Below, one piece after another: positions 53,910-64,000 of a stretch of DNA of 64,000 bases; the stretch's first letter is position 1, and every line of letters starts with the position of its first letter. Location: the NCBI GenBank assembly GCA_963575745.1, contig CAUYUJ010015262.1, positions 280,124-344,123 on the forward strand, given 5' to 3'. This DNA comes from Prorocentrum cordatum. Taxonomy: Eukaryota; Sar; Dinophyceae; Prorocentrales; Prorocentraceae. The position numbers were made by a program, and so were the translations under genes. Under the pieces are notes generated by a model. It did no database searches. It was not told the DNA's origin and saw only the letters and a program-made list of their open reading frames with translations.

Positions 53910-55030
53910 TGTGGAAAACCTATGCGGCGCAATAGATTTTGATTTCCTCGCGCGTGACCGCCTCTCACTCTCGCGTAATCATCCCGCCCCCCCCCCCGCC
54001 CGCGCGCGGAGCGGCCGGCTGGATCTGGCGCGACCGACGCGGCCGCGGTGGCGCTGGCCGCCCAGCGCGTCTCGCAGGCCGCGCTGACGCGCGGGCGCAT
54101 CAGTGCGGGTCGATGTCTCGGGTGGGCGCGGTAGCATGGCGACGTCGACAGCGACAGACGCGGTTCTGACAGTGGCGATGCTGGTGGCAATGATGACAAT
54201 GACGACGGCAAGGGCAATGGCGGGGCCGATGCAGATCGCGCCGGTGACGATGATGGTGTCCTCGCGTCGGTGATGGAGATTTTGGAAGGGCCCAGGCGCG
54301 TGGGAGCGGTCGACGCGCGCGAATGGCCTGCGCGGCAGTCTCCGACAGGGGTCGCGCCCCCTCCATCCCTCAGCGCGCGTGCGCAGGGGCGCCCGAGAGA
54401 TTTCGACGCGCGCGCGAGAGGAAAGTTTGGAAGTATTTGATGACATTGTTGCAGAACCGATGGTTGTCTCAAGGATTCGCGCGAGCGCGAGCTTCGGGCC
54501 GCTCGGTTGCGAGACCATGTTTTTAATGTGTGTGCGTGTGTTCGGAGCATTTGGTGTTGGTTTCCGCGCGGAACTAAGGTTTCCGAGGGATTTAGCGCGA
54601 GCGCGCGACGGCGCGCGCGCGCGCGCCTTGTTGCGCAATTTTTTTGCAATGGGTTCTCGCGACAGTGCGCGCGCAGGGGGGTTCGAATGATTGCGACGTG
54701 CGCGAGCGAGGGGGGGCATTTGATGAACGTGTTGGGAACTCGTGTTTTTTTCTGGAGAAGTCGCGCGAGCGCGACCGCAGTTTCGCGCGCGTTTCGCCCA
54801 TTTTTTGTTATATATATGGGGGGTTCGCGAACCAAATCTTTGAAGATGAAGAGGTGTGCGCGCGTGGTATTTTTTGGGTGGGGGCGAGGCGGGGTGTCGA
54901 TGCCGATTTGGCTGGGGTCATATGAATTCACATGCAGAATGACCGCTGGGGCAGAATCATGTGTAAATTGCGCATCCCGAGGGCGGGAGGATAATCCGGG
55001 GGGGGGGGGGGGCTTGATCTTAATTCCTTT
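53910..55030 (+). repeat. Family E copy G, plus orientation
   Basis: A short head (CCTATGCGGCGCAATAG), the body from 53945 (CTCACTCTCGCGTAATCATC), units from about 54395 and the tail from 54880 (GATTTGGCTGGGGTCATATG, TGTGTAAATTGCGCATCC), ending in a G-run at 54999-55012. Confidence 0.75.
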
Positions 55031-55044
55031 TCGTAAAAGGGGAA

Positions 55045-56390
55045 TGCGTGCATTGCGATCTATGTGGCACCACGTCTGTGGTGCAGTCTATATGGTGTAA
55101 TCTGCGCGATGCAATCGACATTGATTTCCTCGCGCGCGACCGCCTTCCATGCTCGCGCAATCATTCCGCTCGCGCGCCCGCAGTTCGGTTTGCAAAACCA
55201 ATGCGGCTGCGATTGCGGTGGCTGCTGGCCGCGGGCTCGTGCATCTATGCGGCGGCGCTCGCGCGCGGAGCGGCTGTCTTGTCTGGCGCGACCGATGCGG
55301 CCGCGGTGGCGTTTGCCGCCGGGCACTCCCCAGCGCGTCTCGCAGGCCGCGCAGGCGCGCGGCTGCGTTATGGTGGCGTCGACTACGGCAGATAATATGA
55401 TAATAGTAGCGATGCTGGTGGCACTGGCGACAACGACGACAGCGTGGGCAATGGCGGGGCCGATGCTGATCACGCTGATAACGATGATGGTATTCTCGCG
55501 TCGGTGACGAGGAGGGTTTTGACGTGCGCGCGCAGTCGACGCGCTCGAGCGGCCCGCATGGCGTTCTTTGATCGGGGTCGCGCCCCCCCCCCTCCCCCAA
55601 GCGCGCAAGGGCGTTCGACAGATTTCGACATGCGCGCGCGAGAAGCACGTTTGGTCGAATTTGGTACACGCGTGGAACATTCACGGATGGGTTTCTTGAG
55701 TTCAAAAGAGCGCGAGCCCAGATTTTCTTGAACATTTCGTTTTTGCGATCTTTTCTTTATTTGAGGGGGGGTTCTTGTCCGTCGGGCGCTCGATTCTGGA
55801 ATTGTTGCGAAACCTGCGGTTTTGGAGGATTCCGGCGCGCGCGACGACGCGCGCGCCTGTTGTTAGTCTTCTTTTTCTGCAGGGGGTTCCCGCGACAGCG
55901 CGCGCGCGAGGGCGTTCGAATGATTTTTACGCGCGCGCGCGAAGGGCGCGCGGGGCTGGATTTCATTCAGATGTTGAACAAGCCGTGGTTTGCTTTTGGA
56001 TTCGCAAGAGCTCGAGCGCATTTTCTGATGAGCTCTTGTTGCGAAAACGTTATTCAAAACGTGTTTTCGGGCGCTCGATATCGAATTCTTATTTTCCGGA
56101 GCCTCATGCTTTCGAAGGATTTCCGGATGCGCGCGCGACGACGCGCGCGCTTCATCTATTTTTAGGCAGCGGGTTCTTGGAACAAGGTCGTTTGAAGATG
56201 AAGAAGTGGACGCCCATTTTTTGAGAGGATGGTGGGTGGTGAATGCTGGTCTCGCTGGGATCAGGGGGGTTCTCTTTTAGCATGAACGATGAGGCATAAC
56301 TATATAGACGCATGAGTTGCCCATCCCTAGGGGCTGCGGATGACCCCAGCTTTGGGGGGTGGTAGATTCTAGTTCGTTTTCAGAAGGGGG
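55045..56390 (+). repeat. Family E copy H, plus orientation
   Basis: The head is at 55045-55115 (TATGTGGCACCACGTCTGTG, GTGCAGTCTATATGGTG), the body from 55120 (TCCTCGCGCGCGACCGCC), units from 55600 (GTCGGGCGCTCGATTCTGGA, GTTCGAATGA) and a diverged tail at 56170-56390. Confidence 0.75.
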
Positions 56391-56394
56391 AATC

Positions 56395-56700
56395 TACGCG
56401 GGGCCCGGGCGGCAGTCGGCGACGAGGCGGCGAAGGCGCGGAAATGACGCAGGGCAGCGCAAAGCAACGCAGAGCAATGCAACGGGATGCCAAGCAGCGC
56501 GAAGCAATGCGAAGCAATGCAAGGCGGGTGGCGGCGAGGCGGCGGGCGGCGAGGCGGCGACAGCGGCCGCGTGGCGGCCGGGGCGGTCCGCCAGCCCAGG
56601 CGACGGTGGTGGGCGGCGACGAGGCGGCGACGGCGGCTGCGTGGCGGCCGGAGCGGCCCGCAGGCCCATCCTCGAAGACAAGCTAGGACCCGTAAGTGCA
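56395..56700 (-). repeat. CGTCGCCG / GCATTGCTTCG repeat, copy B (inverted)
   Basis: Reverse complement of 49885-50249, including CGAAGCAATGCGAAGCAATG, GGCGGCGAGGCGGCG, CCGGAGCGGCCCGCAGGCCC and CTCGAAGACAAG, with homology running on a little past each end. A family E tail adjoins both copies. Confidence 0.75.
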
Positions 56701-57764
56701 AACATTGTTTGGGGAGGACTGCGGTGCGTGGATTGCGCAACGCACGTCGCTTCGCATGAGTTTCGTTTTTTAAACTTTCAGTAGGACTTCCCCCCTGGCA
56801 TGTACCCGCCCTCCGCAGGGATGCGCAGTTTGCATGTATTGTGATCCATCGTTTATTTCAAGCATGAGCCCGCATGGTCCCAGCCAAACTGGTGCCGCCC
56901 CCATCTGGCACAGAGCGCTATGCGCGCACGTTCGTTGACAAACATGTAAATTCTCTAGCATCCCTTGCGGCGGGTAGGACGAAGTGCACGCGCGCGTCGT
57001 CGCGCGCGCATGCCCCAACCCTTCGCAACCTGCGTTTCCGTGGGATTTCTTAATCGAGTGCCCCAGAAACATGTGGAAACAGTTGCTTTTGCATCGTGGC
57101 TGTTCCGAAAATGTTTGCGCGCGCTCTTGCGAGTTCTTAAGTCAAACATCGGCTTCCCCTCATTTTTCAAAGTCGACCTGTGTGCCTCTCGCGCGCATGT
57201 CGAAATCATGCGATCGCCCTTGCGGCGTGTGCTGGGGGGGGGGGGGGGCGCGATCCCTGTGCGTCGCGCGGGCTGCTCGAGCCCGTCGGCCGCGCGCGCG
57301 CGCGTCGAAATCTTTCTGCAGCCTTGATCGCCCACGCGTGGACACCATCGTCGTCGTCGGAGTGATCAGCATCGGCGTCGTCATTGGCCTTGCCGTCGGC
57401 GCTGTCATCGTCGTCGTCAGCGCCGCTGCAATCATCGTCGTGTCTGCCGTCGTCGACGTCTGCCGTGGCGCCGCGCCCGCCCGAGTCACCGACTCGCATT
57501 GAAATGCCCGCGTGTCGGCGCGGTCTGCGAGACGCGCTGGGAAGTCCCCAGTGGTCAGCGCTACCGCGGCCGCGTTGGTCGCGCCAGCCTAGCTGGCCGC
57601 GTTCCGCGCGAGCCTGCGCGCGCTAGCGCCGCCGCGGCGATGCGCCAGCCAGTGCCGATCAGTCAATGCGATCGCTGCCGAATGGGTTTCGCAAACCAAC
57701 TTGCGGGCGGGATGGTGGGATGATTGCGCGAGTAGTTGAGTTGCCACCGTCGAGTTCGGCAGGG
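56701..57764 (-). repeat. Family E copy I, minus orientation
   Basis: On the minus strand the body is at 57330-57760 (complement of the CGGCGACGACGATGGT-type stretch; complement of TTTGCGAAACCCATTCGG), units at 56990-57330 and the tail at 56780-56990. Confidence 0.7.
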
Positions 57765-57835
57765 TGACTCGCGCCGCATGGGTTGCGCCGCGTAGAGTGC
57801 GCCGCGTAGACAGAGCCGCGTATTATGCGCCCCAT
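57765..57835 (-). repeat. Family E head array, CpG form
   Basis: CGCCGCATGGGTTGCGCCG, CGCGTAGAGTGCGCCGCGTA and related words; the complement gives CTACGCGGCGCA units. Confidence 0.7.
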
Positions 57836-57849
57836 GGATTCCCCTATCT

Positions 57850-59140
57850 ATCAGAGTCTTCGGATCTATCCCTGCCGCCCCCCCCCCGCCGCCCCCTTTT
57901 TCGCATTGAAATTCGCATATGATTCTTCCCCATCCTTTATCGAAGAGTCGAGGTCGTACCATCCCAGACAGGCCGGCATCGCCCCTCTTTCATCCTCTGC
58001 ACAGAGTTTGACGCGCGCAATCGTTGATCACAAATTCAATAGTCCCTTGCGCAAGCATGGGGCGACATGCGCCCGCGCGCGTCGTCGCACGCGCATGCCG
58101 GAATCTTTCAAAAACTTTAGGTTTCGCGAGGATTTCAAAATCGAGTGCCCCGAAAACATATATAGAGACAAATGGTTTTGCAACGCGAATTTTCACAACA
58201 AAGCTTGCGATCGGGCTTTTGCGAATTCTTAAGACAGCCATCGATTTTCAACATTTTCTTGATTTGCTATCAAAGAGCTCTCGCGCGTGCATGTCGGAAT
58301 CGCTCGAACGCCCTCGCGCGTGTTGTCGCAAGAACCCCTTGTAACAAAATGGGCGCAGTGCACGCGCGCGCGTCGTCGCGCTCGCGCATGCCGGAATCTT
58401 TCAAAAACCTTTCTGCGTTTCGCATGGATTTCAAAATCGCGTGTTCCGAAAACGCGTTCAAACACATCGTTTGCCCACGTCAGTTTTCAAAAATGCCTGC
58501 TCTCGCGCTCCTGCGAATTCTTGGGGAAACCATGCGATTTCCAACATTGTCATTAATTTCGGGCAAACAGGCTCCTCGCGCCGCGCGTCGAAATCATTCG
58601 AGCGCCCTTGCGCGCGTGCTGGGCGGGGGGCGCGATCCGTGTCAAATGATACCATGTGGGCCACTCGCGCGTCGGCCCCACGCGCATGTCGAACTCCCCC
58701 CAAAACCTTCATTGCCGACGCGAAGGCGCCGTCATCGTCGTCGGCGCGACCAGCATTGGCGCCGTCACTGGCCTGGCCGTCGTCGTTGTCATGATTGTAT
58801 CTAGCATCGCTACCATCATCATCGCGTCTACCTTGTCGACGTTGCCATGATACCGCGCCCACCCAAGTCGCCGACTCGCACTGAAGTGCCCCCTGGGAAG
58901 TGCCAGCGGTCAGCGCCATCACAGCCGCGTCGGTCGCGCCAAACTAGCTGGCCTCTGCGCGCGCGAGCATGCGCGGGCTAGCGCGGCCGCAGGGATGCAC
59001 CAGCCAATTCCAAACACTCATCGCAATTGCCGCCGCATGGGTTTTGCAAACCAAGTTGCGGGTGGGTGGGTGGGTTGATTGCGCGAACACAGGAGTGGAC
59101 AACTCACTACGAACAAAAAAGAGTTGCAACACATAGATTG
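57850..59140 (-). repeat. Family E copy J, minus orientation
   Basis: On the minus strand: body 58700-59140, ~265-bp units 58040-58700 (two clear units, with GCGCGCGTCGTCGC palindromes at 58073 and 58367), tail 57850-58040 (CATTGAAATTCGCATATGAT). Confidence 0.8.
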
Positions 59141-59569
59141 CCTGCTAGAAATCCGTGTTTTGGGTCCTCGCTGGCTATCGTTTTACAGCCCCAAACAATT
59201 TCGAAACATGATTTTTCTTGGACGCCGTGGGGGGCGCAATGTTTTCAATTTGAGCACCAAGCCGATGGTGACCGCGCCAGGTGCGGGCGATGCCAGCTCC
59301 TTTATGCGCGCCATGGAATGCTGATGTCGGCTGTTGGTCGAACCGGGTCGGAACGCGAATTTCGTAGGTGAGAGGGAGACACGCGTATTCGGGATCCGAC
59401 TCAGGAGCTATGCGGCATAAGTTAAGTGCTTGTCCACTATGCGAGATGGTGTGAGGGAGGCTGGCGGGATAGTTCGGGGGGTCAGCGGATCGAAAAAACA
59501 ACGGCCGCGCCGGAGGATGGACCACATTTCAAGCACAGCCCTTTCAACCGCGACAGTTGGGAGGCTACC
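59141..59569. other. Unassigned spacer
   Basis: No supported gene. A short frame with CGRCQLLYARHGMLM near 59280-59330 is noted but has no context. Confidence 0.35.
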
Positions 59570-59665
59570 ACCTCTTCCCCTCCTCCTCCTCCTCCTCCTC
59601 CTCCTCCTCCTCTTCCTCCTCCTCCGCCTCCCTCTCCTCATCCTCCTCCTTCCTCTCTTTCTCTG
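59570..59665. repeat. TCC microsatellite
   Basis: (TCC)n immediately before the first plus-strand TCC composite repeat. Confidence 0.95.
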
Positions 59666-59669
59666 TCAC

Positions 59670-60540
59670 CATCCTTTTTCCATATAGATAACTCTTCCTT
59701 CTCACGCCCCCAGACGCGTCAGTCAGGCGAACCGGGCGTTTTGCCTGATACCTTATCCCGGTCATGATCGCGAAGCTTGAATTTCGCAGCAGTTACAAGA
59801 ATGGAGCGCGTGTGGATTTCAGACTGGGGTTCTCGCGTCATCGCCGCGCACAGGCGTCTTACAGGTTGCAATACTTACAAGGATGGAGAGCTGCGGGTTT
59901 ACAAAATTGGACTATCATCCTATCGCTTCTCGCATTCGTTATTAAAGCTTGCAACAGTGGCGCGGCTGGAGAACAGATGGTCTTCAACATGGGCTCTTGT
60001 TGCAACGCCGCGCGCATTCGTTGTAACATTTTGCAGCAACTGCAATGATGGACGACGGACGGTTTTCATAGTGGGGCCCTCGCTTCAGCGCACTGCGCAC
60101 TCGATTGAAACATTTACAACAGCTTCACGGATGGAGTAAGGATCCTTTTCAACACTGGTCTCCTCCCCTAGGGTTCCTTATTTTCGAAGGCCAGAAGCCT
60201 CAACGTGGGTTGCAGCTGCACGGGTTGCAGGACGGTTCCTTTTCAAATTGGGGTCTCACGTGTGGACTTCGTTGAAGTTCGTGACTCGACGCAGAAGCTT
60301 GCTCAGCAGATGTACGGATGGGGGGCGGGCCTGTATCAGAACGGGGATCCCGATGCACACCTCGTTGAATTGCATGATCATGCCTTTTCGAATTCCTGGG
60401 CTCTCGCCTGAATGGCAGGCCAACGTGGTGCGGGTCGTTCAAGGGGGCGCTTCGAGCAGTGTAGAAAGGCCTGTTGGGACTTCTGAGGAGGGGACCTGGG
60501 ACGGGAGGGTACCTTGCAGCATCGTTGACGCATTTTGGGT
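59670..60540 (+). repeat. TCC composite repeat C1: post-tract, ~83-bp units, hinge
   Basis: ATATAGATAACTCTTCCTT, then GGCGAACCGGGCGTTTTGCC and GCGAAGCTTGAATTTCG (post-tract), then diverged ~83-bp units (TTACAAGGATGGAGAGC, GTAACATTTTGCAGCA, TTCACGGATGGAG) to about 60470. The hinge at 60480-60540 has GGGACGGGAGGGTACCTTGC and AGCATCGTTGACGCATTTTG. Confidence 0.7.
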
Positions 60541-60544
60541 TGAT

Positions 60545-60760
60545 TCTGGTCGTCCTCCTACTTCGGCCTTCCTCCCGCCCTCTTTCTTCCGCCCTCCTCG
60601 TCCTCCTGCGGACTCCTCCCATGTACCAGTGCCAGAAGCAGACACTCCCTTCCTCCACTTCATCTTCCTGCTCCTCCTCCTTTCCTCTCTCTCGCCCCTC
60701 CTCTTCTTCCTCCTCCTGCTCCTCCACAACCATAATCTATACATACTACTCTCCCTCCTC
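60545..60760. repeat. TCC-rich tract
   Basis: Pyrimidine-rich, built on TCC/CTCC, less regular than others. Confidence 0.85.
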
Positions 60761-61435
60761 CCCTGAAGTTGTCCGGAAGATCTCCCACCTCCTTCTGCGT
60801 ATTGTTTCATACACGGGATTTCAAACAGTGTTTTTTTCTCCTCGTGTTCTTTCACAGTCCGATTGCTTTCGGTATTTTGTGTTCCCCGCTGCAGCGTGGG
60901 CCCCATTTTCGGATCTGCGCTTTGCTCCCGTCGTTCAGAATGGCGCTCTCGACCCAGCGCGGGCCACTTTTCGGGATCCGAGTCCTTCATAGTTGTCGCC
61001 CCCCTCATTTCCCCTACTCCGCCTTCCCCTGGTCTTCATTCTCCTCCTTATCCTTCCGCTTCACCTCCTGCTGCTGCTGTTCATCCTCAGCCGTTCACTC
61101 CCGCTCATCCTCCCGATCATCCGCCACCACCTCCTGTGCACGCAGCTCGCCCTTTTCAGATTGCGCATAGTACGAAGTGGTCTTTGTGTGGGAGTCGCAG
61201 GTCGGCTTTGACACGCGTCCGCGGATAATGAAAAACCAGCGCCATGGGAAGGGATTGGAGCGAAGGATGGGATGTCAGATGAGAGGCGATCTCTCTTGCT
61301 GCGGTCCTTGAGCATGTGCGCTTCTTGAGACGAGCCCCTGGGCTCGTTTTGGCCAGCTGCCCGATCGGACTCGCGGCGGAGTCGTGGATGTGTGTGCACA
61401 TAGCTTGTCCTCCTGATCCTTCCCCTCCTCCTTGT
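60761..61435. other. Unassigned; weak repeat remnants
   Basis: 60780-60990 may hold very diverged ~83-bp units (TTTCATACACGGGATTTCAA). A short CCT/GCT tract lies at 61010-61090. No gene. Confidence 0.4.
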
Positions 61436-61678
61436 GACCCAAAAGGGGGTCCAGCTGAAAGGGGGTGGTGCAATAGATTTGGGGCAATTGTTTTGCAAAT
61501 GTTTTGCGCAAGAGAATTGTATTACATTGTATGGCAACTAATGTATTGCACGCGAAAGCCCAGCAAAACATTTGCGCACTGGATTGTATTGCACACCCGA
61601 AATCGAATGCAACCCCACAAATCTATTGCACCAAATCTAGTGCACCATCCCCTTTGCCGCTGGACCCCCTTTTGGGTC
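61436..61678. mobile_element. MITE-like foldback element, 243 bp
   Basis: Ends are GACCCAAAAGGGGGTCCAGC and its reverse complement. Terminal arms of about 50 bp (61436-61489 and 61625-61678) pair with a few mismatches and one short gap. Inner sequences (GCAAATGTTTTGCGCA against TGCGCAAATGTTTTGCTG on the complement) pair too, so most of the element folds back. No ORF. No target-site duplication is evident beyond a shared TGACCC/GGGTCA extension of 1 bp. It lies between two copies of the TCC composite repeat. Confidence 0.75.
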
Positions 61679-61794
61679 AACCAGACCCCCCCCCACCTGG
61701 GAGGGGGAGGCGAGGGGCCAAGGGATGCACGTCCGCCCTGTCCTCTGGCCCGGCTCGCCCCGTCGCGCCCCCTCCCCGTCCCTCAGCGCGCCCC
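61679..61794. other. GC-rich spacer
   Basis: No gene. Confidence 0.4.
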
Positions 61795-62590
61795 TCCGCC
61801 CTCCTCCTCCTCCTCCCTCCCCCCCTCCCTCCCCCTCCTGCCTTCCTCCTACCCCTCCTCTCCTCCCCCTCCCCCCCTCCCCTCCTCCTCCTCCTCTTCT
61901 CCTCCTCCTCCTCCGCGTCCTCGCTCCTGCCCTCCTCCTCCTCGTCCTCCTCCTCCTTCCTCCTCCTCCTCCTCCTCCTCCCCTCCCCTCCTCCTCCTCC
62001 TCCTCCTCCACCCCCAATCCTCCTCCTCCTCCTCCTCTCCTCATCCTCCTCCTCCTCCCTCCTCCTCCGTCTCCTCCGCCTACACTCCTTCCTCCTCCTC
62101 CTCCTCCTCCTCCTCCCGCCTCCTCCTCCTCCTCCCCCTCCCTCCCCCGCCCCCCCTCCTCCCTCCTCCTCCTCCTCCTCCTCCTCTTTCTCCTCTCCCC
62201 TCCTTCCCCCTCCTCATCCTCCCCCTCCTCCTCCCCCTGCTCCTCCGTCTCCCTCGCCCCGCCTCCCTCCCCCTCCTGCCTTTCCTCCCTCCTCCATCCT
62301 CCACTCTCCCCCTCCTCCTCCTCCTCACTCCTACCTCCTCCTCCTCCTCCTCCTCCTCCTCCTCCTCCTCCCTCCTCCTCCTCCCCCTCCCCCCCCAATC
62401 CTCCTCCTCCTCCTCCTCCTCCTCCGTCTCCTCTCCTCCTCCTCCTCCTCCTCCTCCTCCTCCTCCTCCCCTTCTTCCTCTCCTCCTTCCCCTCCTCCTC
62501 CTCCTCCTCCTCCTCCTCCTCCTTTCCTTGTCCTCCCAGTCCTCCTTCTCCTCCTCCTCCTCCTCCTTCACCTCCTCCTCCATCCCTTCT
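61795..62590. repeat. TCC microsatellite, 800 bp
   Basis: The longest TCC block in the window, with CCC and TCT interruptions and repeated CCCCCAATCCTCC at 62013 and 62394. Confidence 0.95.
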
Positions 62591-63412
62591 CATCATAGAT
62601 AATTCCTCCCTGTTGCACTCCGAGGCCTGTCGACAGGGCGGACCAGGCGTTCCGCCCGAGACTTCCGCACCATTTATGGTCTGGAAGCTTCGAATTTGCA
62701 AGGATTTCACGGTTGGAGGGCGGCCCGCTTTCAAAATGTGGTCTTCGCCTTAGCGCCGCGTGTACTCGTTTTTAAAACATTGCAAGAGTTTCACGGATGG
62801 AGGGCGGCCCGCTTTGAAAATGTGGCCCTCGCCTTAGCGCCGCGCACATGGGCTTTCAAAACATCGGAATATTTTCACGGATGGAGGGCGGTTCTTTCAA
62901 ATGTGGGTCTCGATTTTGTGCCGCGCAAAATATTGGAAGAGTTGCATGGATGGAGGGCGGCCTGTTTTCACAATGTGTGTCTCGCCTTCGCGCCGCGCAC
63001 ATTCGCTTTCAACGTTAACACGAGTTTCATGGAGGAAGGGCGATTCGTTTTCAAATTGTGGTATTCGCTTTAGCGCCGCGCACACTTGTCTTAAGAGTTC
63101 GCAGCAGTTTCACGGATTCCAGAATCGGTGTCTCGGCACGATGTCGGAATGTCAGGGCATAAGAGCCATGTTGATCTGCGGGGTTGAAGTCCCAGGAGCG
63201 GTGTTGTGGCACGATTCATGATCGTCCAGACGCAACAGTAATGGTGATTCGTGGCTTTGAAGGCCCAGGAATGGGATTCTTGCACAATCCCAGATTTTCA
63301 AACGGTTGTCCTCCAACGGGGCGTTTCTTTCAGTGTTAATGAATAGCCCGTGTGGGGCCCATGAGGAGGGAATGCGGAGGGGGGGTACATTGCAGTATCG
63401 CTGATGAGTGGC
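62591..63412 (+). repeat. TCC composite repeat C2: post-tract, ~83-bp units, hinge
   Basis: The post-tract has ATAGATAATTCCTCCCTG, AGGCGTTCCGCCCGAGAC and GAAGCTTCGAATTTGC. Five to six units at 62700-63120 share TTTCACGGATGGAGGGCGG and TCGCCTTAGCGCCGCGCAC at about 83-bp spacing. The hinge at 63358-63412 has GGGGGGTACATTGCAGTATC. Same order as C1 and more regular. Confidence 0.85.
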
Positions 63413-63760
63413 TCTGCACCGGTCCTCGTCCTCCTCCTCTCGGTCCTCCTCGCCCTCGACCTGGCCCTCGCCCTCGCCCTCCTCGGGCTGGTCCTCGTCG
63501 TGGTCCCAGTCCTCCTCGCCCCTGTGCCCGTGCTCCTGCTCGTCCTCGCCCTCCGCGTCCCTGCTCCCGTCCTCGTCCTCCGCTCCGTGCCCCTGCCGCG
63601 AGCCCTCCAGGGCCCACGCTGCCCGCCGGATGGGCGGCCCCACCCCGGGGGCTGCCCCGCGGGCGTGCGGGTGGGCGGGTGGGTGCCGCCCTCTGGTCCC
63701 CGACGCCCTCGAAGGAAGTGGTTTCCCTGTTCTCCCCTCCCCTTCTTCTCCTCCACACCC
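63413..63760. repeat. TCCTCG-rich tract, partly degenerate
   Basis: (CTCGTCCTC/CCTCGCC)n to about 63600, then GC-rich and TCC-rich DNA. It is the tract that follows hinge C2. Confidence 0.75.
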
Positions 63761-64000
63761 TCCCCTGATGGCTCTCACTTCGCGCGCCCCTCCTTCCCCT
63801 TCGACGCTGGGCGTGTTCGCCAGGCGAAAGACCAGGGCTCCGGCCATTCAGGCGAGGGAGGGGGGAGAGGAGGGAGGAGAGAGGAAAGATGAGGATGACG
63901 AGGCAGGAGGGAGGAGAGACAGAGGATGAGGGAGGAATGAGCCATGAGGAGTGAGCAACAAGGAAGGAGGGAGGAGGGAGGAGGGAGGAGGGAGGAGGGA
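63761..64000. repeat. Spacer, then GGA/GGGA purine tract at window end
   Basis: Unassigned to about 63850, then GGAGGGA-type repeats running off the window. Confidence 0.75.

Noticed and set aside
61316-62753. Ser/Pro/Leu-rich plus-strand and Glu/Gly-rich minus-strand frames of more than 340 codons
   Set aside because: Translations of a TCC tract in every frame.

Overview
This window looks like nuclear DNA of a dinoflagellate. The most specific evidence is a double spliced-leader relic at 1905-1941: a diverged full-length dinoflagellate spliced leader followed directly by an exact truncated copy (CCATTTTGGCTCAAG). Supporting evidence is a GC-rich, repeat-dominated background, long GAT/GCT and GGA/TCC arrays, and decayed retroelements. 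One retroelement carries a PPCETW-type domain that I associate with dinoflagellate retroelements. The species cannot be determined from what I can see. I find no operons, no rRNA or tRNA gene, no CRISPR array and no convincing full-length conserved gene.

Layout. 1-6.5 kb: microsatellites, a stop-interrupted coding remnant, the spliced-leader relic with a short ORF, short-period repeats, and a CpG-rich array (5.6-5.8 kb). 6.5-8.75 kb: a decayed non-LTR retroelement on the plus strand, with reverse transcriptase in three frames and then the PPCETW domain. 8.8-13.8 kb: mostly unassigned, with two coding-like remnants and GGA tracts. 13.8-15.1 kb: a GAT/GCT array. 15.1-17.9 kb: a second decayed retroelement on the minus strand. 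Its reverse transcriptase active site is altered, its RNase H residues are intact, and two foldback palindromes sit in its 3' part. 18-20.9 kb: microsatellites and 11-12 bp repeats. 21.4-22.6 kb: a 90-bp satellite. 19.5-28.6 kb and 50.2-59.1 kb: clusters of one composite dispersed repeat, called family E here. It has a GTGGTGCA-type head array, a GC-rich body, tandem units of about 265 bp with GCGCGC palindromes, and a G-rich tail. Copies are head-to-tail in the first cluster and in both orientations in the second.

28.6-30.1 kb and 59.6-63.8 kb hold a second composite repeat: units of about 83 bp, then a conserved hinge of about 55 bp, then a TCC/GGA tract. 30.4-31.3 kb holds a candidate split gene whose intron is mostly a TCC tract. 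32-36 kb holds palindromes, pyrimidine tracts, a (TATG/CATG)n block and two abutting foldbacks. 36.5-46 kb alternates GAT and GGA arrays, a 49-bp satellite, an A/T-rich trinucleotide region and a few exon-like pieces. The best of these is a 100-codon ORF at 44426-44728. 47.3-52.2 kb holds a 73-bp repeat, a GAGGCT array with a higher-order period near 156 bp, and a GC-rich satellite of about 155 bp. 61436-61678 is a MITE-like foldback.

Functionally the window is repeat-rich intergenic or intronic DNA with few exon-like pieces. The genes do not form a readable pathway. Repeat periods, palindrome arms and splice sites were worked out by eye, so block ends are approximate.
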